DNA from: Avoscillospira sp045589035
GTDB lineage: Bacteria; Bacillota; Clostridia; Oscillospirales; Oscillospiraceae
DNA: 64,000 nucleotides
Direction: 5' to 3'
Assembly (NCBI GenBank): GCA_045589035.1
Contig: JAZNFJ010000083.1
Location: 1 to 64,000, forward strand
Position 1 is the stretch's first letter, and each line of letters begins with the position of its first letter. This document shows positions 59,060 to 64,000 of this stretch, piece by piece. Made by a program: the position numbers and the translations under genes. The notes under the pieces were generated by a model that was not told the DNA's origin, searched no databases, and saw nothing but the letters and a program-made list of their open reading frames with translations.

Positions 59060-60579
59060 CAGAGTTCTCCTTTCAGCTGCTTTTTCAGCCGTACACGGTC
59101 GATCTTGTCATTGGCCGTGTGGGGCAGTTTTTCCATGGGGAAGAGTTTGCCCGGCAGCATATACTGAGGGATGTGCTTTTTTAGTTCCAGATTAAAACGG
59201 CGCAGAGGCAATGTCCCCTGGGTTTCCACAAACAGCGCAATCAGTTCATTTTCCTCATCAAAAATCGCGGCTGCATTTTCCACGCCTTCCACGGTCATGG
59301 CTGCCGTTTCGATCTCACCCAGTTCGATACGGTTACCCTTCAGTTTAATCTGATTGTCTTTACGGCCACAGAACTGGATCAGGCCATCCTGATCCCAATA
59401 GGCCAGATCACCGGTGCGGTACATACGCTCTTTATAAGCACCTGCAAGAGGATTCTGCACAAAGACCTTGGCAGTAATTTCCGGATTGTTCCAGTAGCCC
59501 AGAGCCACACCGCTGCCAATGACACACAGTTCGCCCTGCTCGCCGACCTTTGCGGCTTTGTTGTCTTCCGTCAGGATAACCACACGCATGTTTTCGCATG
59601 CCTTTCCAATGGGCAGAGGATCTGCATCGGCATAGGGACGATCCACGATGTAATAGCAGCAAACATCTGTAATTTCCGTTGGGCCGTAGAGGTTGGCATA
59701 GGTACAATGGGGCAGATACTTCCGCCAGACATTCAGCTGCTTATTGGGCATGACCTCACCGCAGAAAGCCACATTTTTCAGCTTCGGCAGCTGTACCGTT
59801 TCCAGAATACCGGAATTGGCAACATTGATCATAACAGTCGGCACCCAGAAGATGGATGTAACCTCTTTCTCTGCCAGAAATTCCGGCAAACGCACAGGGA
59901 ACATCATCAGCACATCCGGGATCAAGATCAACTTACCACCGCACAAAAGGCTGCCGTAAATATCAAAAGTAGAGTTATCAAAATAGAATGGCGCCTGATT
60001 GGCCATAACCGTTTCTTCGTCAAACCGGAAGGTATCCACCACCCAATGGGCATAGTCGATAATGCCTCTGTGAGGGATGGTCACACCCTTCGGCGTACCG
60101 GTAGAACCGGAGGTGTACATGATATAAATAGGATCGCTGTCTACCACTTTAGCCAGAGCGGTATCCACAAGAAGATCATCAGCCGTTGCTGTCAGAAGTT
60201 CTTCTATCAGTACCACACGGGCATTCCCAATAACACAATTCTCCAGATTTGCAGTCAACTCTCCGTTGGTAACAATCAAGGAAGGCTCCAGACTCTCCAC
60301 GATCTTTTCCAGACGGTTCATGGGAATATGGCTGTCTACCGGCGCATAAGGAGAACCGGCATACATGGCGCCCATAAAGCCGCAAAGCATATCCACACTT
60401 TTGGGAAGATAAAAGATGATCGGCTTTCTGTTGGAGCCGCAGCGCAGCAATTCCGAGGCAACAGCTCTGGAAATTGCACGATATGCGCCATAGTTCAACA
60501 GCTTTGCTTCATCTTCCACTGCCGGACGGTTTACAAACAGTTTTGCAGCCCGTTCCAGTAGACAAACAGCAGAATTCAT
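59059..60579 (-). CDS. DltA-type amino acid adenylating enzyme, copy 2
   Basis: A 506-residue paralogue of the following gene with all core motifs: YTSGSTGTPKG (about 155-165), FYFDNSTFD (Asp201), NLYGPTEIT, YRTGDLAYW, GRKDNQIKLKGNRIE and lysine in TANDKIDRVRL. The pocket region differs from copy 1 in several positions (for example after GPTEIT: DVCCYY against VDCTCY), so the two may activate different amino acids. The ATG at 60579 has GGAG 8 bases upstream; a GTG three codons earlier overlaps the lipoprotein stop. Confidence 0.88.
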   Translation of the reverse strand: MNSAVCLLERAAKLFVNRPAVEDEAKLLNYGAYRAISRAVASELLRCGSNRKPIIFYLPKSVDMLCGFMGAMYAGSPYAPVDSHIPMNRLEKIVESLEPSLIVTNGELTANLENCVIGNARVVLIEELLTATADDLLVDTALAKVVDSDPIYIMYTSGSTGTPKGVTIPHRGIIDYAHWVVDTFRFDEETVMANQAPFYFDNSTFDIYGSLLCGGKLILIPDVLMMFPVRLPEFLAEKEVTSIFWVPTVMINVANSGILETVQLPKLKNVAFCGEVMPNKQLNVWRKYLPHCTYANLYGPTEITDVCCYYIVDRPYADADPLPIGKACENMRVVILTEDNKAAKVGEQGELCVIGSGVALGYWNNPEITAKVFVQNPLAGAYKERMYRTGDLAYWDQDGLIQFCGRKDNQIKLKGNRIELGEIETAAMTVEGVENAAAIFDEENELIALFVETQGTLPLRRFNLELKKHIPQYMLPGKLFPMEKLPHTANDKIDRVRLKKQLKGEL

Positions 60580-60584
60580 AGGAT

Positions 60585-63500
60585 TCACTCCTCAATCTTT
60601 CTAAGTTGCAATGTGACAGCTTCACCATAATGGGTAAATACTGTATAAGTTTCTCGTTCTGTGATGATCCAGTCAGCACTGTCCGTAGTGTAACCGGGTT
60701 CGGTCATCACCTGCTGCATACCTGTGTCCAGAAATGCAATTTCGGCCGCACCTTCCGACACGGTAATATCCGCCGGCAGATTGACCTGCCGCAGAGGAGA
60801 GGCATCAGCCTCCATCTGAGAAACGGTCACACCGTCATCCAGGCTAAAGAACAGGCTGTTGTCCTCCCGGTGCCAGACCTTTGCATTGACAGAATAGGAA
60901 TTTGTATCCACATTCTCTGCAAATTCCATCTCGATGCCAAGAGCATTCTGCACATCGTCATTGTACAGAACTCCGTCCTGGGAGAGAGTTGCAGGTGTTA
61001 ATGTCAGAACGCCATTCTGGTTCTCCACAAACACATCCAAATTTCTAGAGGCAGCAGATGCCTTCATCATCTGGTCTTCCCGCAAAAAGTTATACCCGTT
61101 TTGATGCTGGAAATTAAAAGCTTTTTGGACAAAATCCCTTGCACCGGCATCATTCTCATAGCAGAAATCGCAATGGTAATACAGACAGATGGGCATATCG
61201 TATTTTGCAGAAATATCACTCCACACAGTATCCGCATAAAGGAAAACGGAATTGTTTTGCACCAAAAGGGTATCCTTCCCTTCTCTTTGAAGGAAGAACG
61301 GAAGTGCAATCACATTCTCCGCAGCGTACTGGGGTGCGGCACCGGGATCACCGGGAGAAGAGAATCCGGAGTTCCAAAGAAGTCCTGCGTCAAACTCTGC
61401 ATCAAATGTTAGAGTATCACCCAGTGTGCTGGTATACCATGTATGCATATTGGCGCCGATACCCTCTGTCTTCACACCGAAGTCAGCAAAGGCTTCCTTA
61501 TGGCGCCGCAGTTCGTAATCTTCTCTCTCCCGAGAGGCATAGGCATTGCTATAATGATGAATACCCAAATACTGGTAATTCTCCCGGGCATAGTCAAACT
61601 GCGCCTGCAGTTCCCCCCGATAAGGGAAATACTCCGAATCAATGGGATAAGCCAGACCATATTCCAGAGAGCCGCAAACCAGATCTTCCGCATCATCTCC
61701 ATCTACATCAAAGAAGGCTGGAACACAATAATTGCCAAATTTATCACGGGCGTTACCCTTGTAGTTCATTTCATTTAACTCAATATAGCCATGGTGGATC
61801 ATCTCACCATTGACACTATTGAGAAGCAGTGCAATGTAGCCATCAAATGTGCCGACAGCCAGATCCAAAAGACCATCCTTGTTCCAGTCAACCACAGCAG
61901 GTGCCAGGAATTTTCCATAGCCCTCATTGGTGCAAAGTTTGGAATAACTTTCCATGGATCTCCAGTTAAAGGCAATACCGGCATTGGTCTGCTGTCCGTA
62001 ATACACAAGCAGAACCCCCTGATCGCTGCCAACAGCCAGATCGGTAATTCCATCACCGTTGAGATCACCAACTGCAGGCAGACTTTGGCCGGGAATATCC
62101 GTATATAGCAGAACTCCTTGGTTTACATAACCATTATCGCTACTGACGAACCAATATATATTTCCGTCTGCAGAACCTGTCAGCAAATCCAATCTTCCGT
62201 CGCCGTTCAGATCCATCATCTGCGGAGCAGAGAAGCCGGAAACCTGTACACCGTCCAATTTCTGAGCAGCAGAAACATGAAGGCGGTCTGAATAATTCAA
62301 ATCATCATAGACATAGATGCAGCCGTCATAAGAGCCGCTGAGCAGCTCCACTTCCCCATCACCGTCCACATCCGCAAAACAGGGATAGGCGCGGTAATTA
62401 TATTCGGGATATTCCCGGAAGTAACTGCCGGCATCTTCGATTTTGCCAAGGCTCAGCCACTGTCCGTCGCTGACGATATGAGTACCGGAAGAATAAGCAC
62501 TTTCCTCAAAATCCATGCTGAAATCAAAACCGTCAGCAGATTGGTTTTTCAGATAATTGATACTTTCTGCACGCAAAAACCACCAATAACTATTGCGAAT
62601 AATGGTATAGGATGGGATCTGCTGATACGCCCGGCAGATGTCATCAAAGACCTTCATGGCATTGTTTGCGTAAGCAGTAATTTCCTCATAGTGCAGTTCC
62701 CAAGCCATGGAGGGACTGCCATAGTAACCGTAGACACGATTGAGTGCATAGCCATATTTTTGCTTTGCCGCATAGGCTGCAAAACGGCTGAGCAAAAGTT
62801 GGTTGCAGGAAGCGGTTGTGGATGCAAATGCCGTTTCCCCTTCTTCACGGTGGGTCATGGCATAATTGCCAAGAGAAAAAATATTAGGCAAAAGCGGATT
62901 TGTTAACATAACTCCGCCATTTCCGTACTTATGGAAAGTATAAATTGCCAATCCGTTCCAATCCGCCATGGATACGGCTGTGTCAGATACAAAACCGCAG
63001 CCATAATCCTGCTTTAACAGGATTTCAGCTTCGTAATATTCCGGATAAAGGGCTGCAAAATCTGCCACAACCTGCTGGATCTGACCAAGATCTGCCCCAA
63101 CTTCCGGATAGGTCATGTCCAGAGGACAGCCAGCCAGCTTTTTAACCTCAGAGATACCAAGATAGTCCATGGGCATAATCTGAGCAAACGAATTGTCCAG
63201 CAAGACAAAACCACCCTGCTCGGTATATGCCACCAGATCCGCAGACAGCATATCCATATAAGCGGACTGTGTCAATTCCGCATCAGGGATAACCACATCA
63301 AAACCGGAAAGATCATACTCCCCGGATACATCAATCGCTTCGGCTCTGATACCCAGCAAAATAGATTGTTCCAAAAGATCCATTGTATCCTGCCAGCGAA
63401 TGCTGTCGATTGTGCTATCATAAATAACCGCCACAGAAATTCCATAATCAGAAGAAACTTCCGGTAAAGCTTCTACCGCAGTAGGACGGGAAATAACTTC

Positions 63501-63596
63501 TACCGGCTTCTCCTCAACCTTGGCGCAACCGACAAACAGGCTCACAAACAGGCTGACAGAAACCATCAACCAGAGTAATCTTTTCACCAAATTCAT
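60585..63596 (-). CDS. Large FG-GAP/VCBS-repeat lipoprotein
   Basis: A 1003-residue exported protein with a lipoprotein signal (SLFVGC, Cys24). About 50-150 resembles a glutamine-amidotransferase-like or trimerisation fold. At about 405-650 lie five FG-GAP/VCBS blades, each with a calcium loop such as DVDGDGE or DLNGDGR. The C-terminal third contains ICLYYHCDFCYEND and beta-sandwich-like sequence, reminiscent of polysaccharide deacetylases. It probably binds or trims the polymer acylated by the downstream genes. GGAGG lies only one base before the ATG but 7 bases before an in-frame TTG at 63588-63590, so that may be the true start. Confidence 0.8.
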   Translation of the reverse strand: MNLVKRLLWLMVSVSLFVSLFVGCAKVEEKPVEVISRPTAVEALPEVSSDYGISVAVIYDSTIDSIRWQDTMDLLEQSILLGIRAEAIDVSGEYDLSGFDVVIPDAELTQSAYMDMLSADLVAYTEQGGFVLLDNSFAQIMPMDYLGISEVKKLAGCPLDMTYPEVGADLGQIQQVVADFAALYPEYYEAEILLKQDYGCGFVSDTAVSMADWNGLAIYTFHKYGNGGVMLTNPLLPNIFSLGNYAMTHREEGETAFASTTASCNQLLLSRFAAYAAKQKYGYALNRVYGYYGSPSMAWELHYEEITAYANNAMKVFDDICRAYQQIPSYTIIRNSYWWFLRAESINYLKNQSADGFDFSMDFEESAYSSGTHIVSDGQWLSLGKIEDAGSYFREYPEYNYRAYPCFADVDGDGEVELLSGSYDGCIYVYDDLNYSDRLHVSAAQKLDGVQVSGFSAPQMMDLNGDGRLDLLTGSADGNIYWFVSSDNGYVNQGVLLYTDIPGQSLPAVGDLNGDGITDLAVGSDQGVLLVYYGQQTNAGIAFNWRSMESYSKLCTNEGYGKFLAPAVVDWNKDGLLDLAVGTFDGYIALLLNSVNGEMIHHGYIELNEMNYKGNARDKFGNYCVPAFFDVDGDDAEDLVCGSLEYGLAYPIDSEYFPYRGELQAQFDYARENYQYLGIHHYSNAYASREREDYELRRHKEAFADFGVKTEGIGANMHTWYTSTLGDTLTFDAEFDAGLLWNSGFSSPGDPGAAPQYAAENVIALPFFLQREGKDTLLVQNNSVFLYADTVWSDISAKYDMPICLYYHCDFCYENDAGARDFVQKAFNFQHQNGYNFLREDQMMKASAASRNLDVFVENQNGVLTLTPATLSQDGVLYNDDVQNALGIEMEFAENVDTNSYSVNAKVWHREDNSLFFSLDDGVTVSQMEADASPLRQVNLPADITVSEGAAEIAFLDTGMQQVMTEPGYTTDSADWIITERETYTVFTHYGEAVTLQLRKIEE

Positions 63597-63639
63597 ACCT
63601 CCAATGGGTACACTTGGACATAATAACCCAATATGTAGT

Positions 63640-63668
63640 ATTATACCAATTATCTATTGCATTTGCAA
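63640..63668 (-). promoter_or_regulatory. Promoter of the dlt-like operon
   Basis: Minus strand TTGCAA (63663-63668), a 17-base spacer and an extended -10, TGgTATAAT (-10 at 63640-63645). Initiation falls near 63633. No other promoter was seen inside the operon. Confidence 0.8.
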
Positions 63669-63678
63669 GCCTTTACAA

Positions 63679-63710
63679 AAAAACGCAGGAGATCAAATCT
63701 CCTGCGTTTT
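63679..63710 (-). terminator. Terminator of the right-edge gene
   Basis: AAAACGCAGGAGAT and its perfect complement around loop CAA; on the minus strand it ends in TTTTTTT. It insulates the dlt-like operon from the preceding gene. Confidence 0.92.
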
Positions 63711-63716
63711 GATAGA

Positions 63717-64000
63717 TTAACCAAGGGGGTCCGGTGGTGGAATCCAAGGAACTTCCTCTTCAACCTCAACTTCCGGTTCAGGCGCAGGTTCGGGTTCCGG
63801 CTGCGGCTGGGGTGTCCAGACAGGCTTTGGAGGTTCAGGTGCAAAGGTCAGAGGATCCAGAGCATCCCGATCCATCAGCATGGCAACCAACCATGCGGCA
63901 GCACCACGGGACAATGTATTCCGTTTACCGGTATATCCATCCTCTTTCTGTTTCTTCAAAGCATCATTGACAGCAGATTCGATCCACTCTTCCTCACAAG
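63717..64000 (-). CDS. Hypothetical protein with Pro/Glu-rich C-terminal tail (runs off right edge)
   Basis: The frame is open to the window edge, so only the C-terminal 94 codons are seen. The upstream part (EEEWIESAVNDALKKQKEDG, then RGAAAWLVAMLMDRDALDPL) is helical. The last 40 residues are a PEPEPAPEPEVEVEEE-type low-complexity tail ending PPPDPLG. I do not recognise the family. Such tails occur on extended linkers or surface-associated proteins, but no anchor is visible here. Confidence 0.6.
   Translation of the reverse strand, partial: CEEEWIESAVNDALKKQKEDGYTGKRNTLSRGAAAWLVAMLMDRDALDPLTFAPEPPKPVWTPQPQPEPEPAPEPEVEVEEEVPWIPPPDPLG

Overview
The window is a dense, roughly 50% GC chromosomal segment from an anaerobic, spore-forming member of the Firmicutes. 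A gut Clostridia lineage of the Oscillospiraceae/Ruminococcaceae type is most likely. The basis is the complete spoIIIAA-AH sporulation operon, a c-di-AMP cyclase module, DUF1540, DUF4363 and TSCPD proteins, AddAB rather than RecBCD, HisZ plus short HisG, strong GGAGG ribosome sites and frequent TTG starts. I see no insertion sequence, prophage or CRISPR array; the content is mostly core genome.

Layout. 1-3.2 kb (minus): cdaA-cdaR-yicC-remA (c-di-AMP synthesis, RNA turnover, matrix/sporulation regulator cut by the left edge). 3.2-7.2 kb (minus): murD-ispD-ispF, then a DUF3343/cysteine-desulfurase pair. Its promoter is back to back with that of the RNase P RNA gene. 7.8-15.2 kb (plus): histidine operon hisZGDCBHAF-IE. 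15.3-19.3 kb (minus): a zinc-ribbon protein with a 215-nt structured leader or ncRNA, then ruvCAB behind a split chromate transporter and a small membrane protein. 19.5-25.2 kb: DUF421/DUF4363, nrdR, a BrkB-type protein, DUF1540, an IclR regulator and feoAB. 25.2-27.8 kb: yajC, tgt, queA. 28.0-29.1 kb: asd. 29.2-36.7 kb (minus): oapA-dxs-tlyA-nadK-argR-recN-tyrS. 36.7-37.3 kb: a gene-free stretch of about 620 nt that I call OLE RNA, from its synteny, its size and the adjacent OapA-like membrane protein. 37.4-40.2 kb: nusB, a Kae1/TsaD paralogue, xseA, xseB. 40.3-45.3 kb: spoIIIAA-AH and an Asp23 protein. 45.4-46.9 kb: two divergent YbaK-family genes, a TSCPD protein and tRNA-Leu(CAG). 46.9-53.7 kb: addBA. 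53.7-54.6 kb: rpe behind a two-hairpin leader with a terminator. 54.6-63.6 kb (minus): an unusual Dlt-like operon. The right edge holds a proline/glutamate-rich hypothetical gene.

Two items stand out. The first is the OLE RNA/OapA locus, which has its own promoter here, downstream of an intrinsic terminator. The second is an eight-gene Dlt-like cell-envelope acylation system: a large FG-GAP lipoprotein, two tandem DltA-type adenylating enzymes, a GNAT, an acyl carrier protein, an MBOAT, an SGNH protein and a 47-residue peptide. That peptide ends in FIYEAF, the FxYxxF signature of DltX-type acyl relays. Two adenylating enzymes feeding one carrier protein suggest esterification of a surface polymer with two different amino acids, or a heteromeric or regulatory pair. 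I know of no description of this gene combination.
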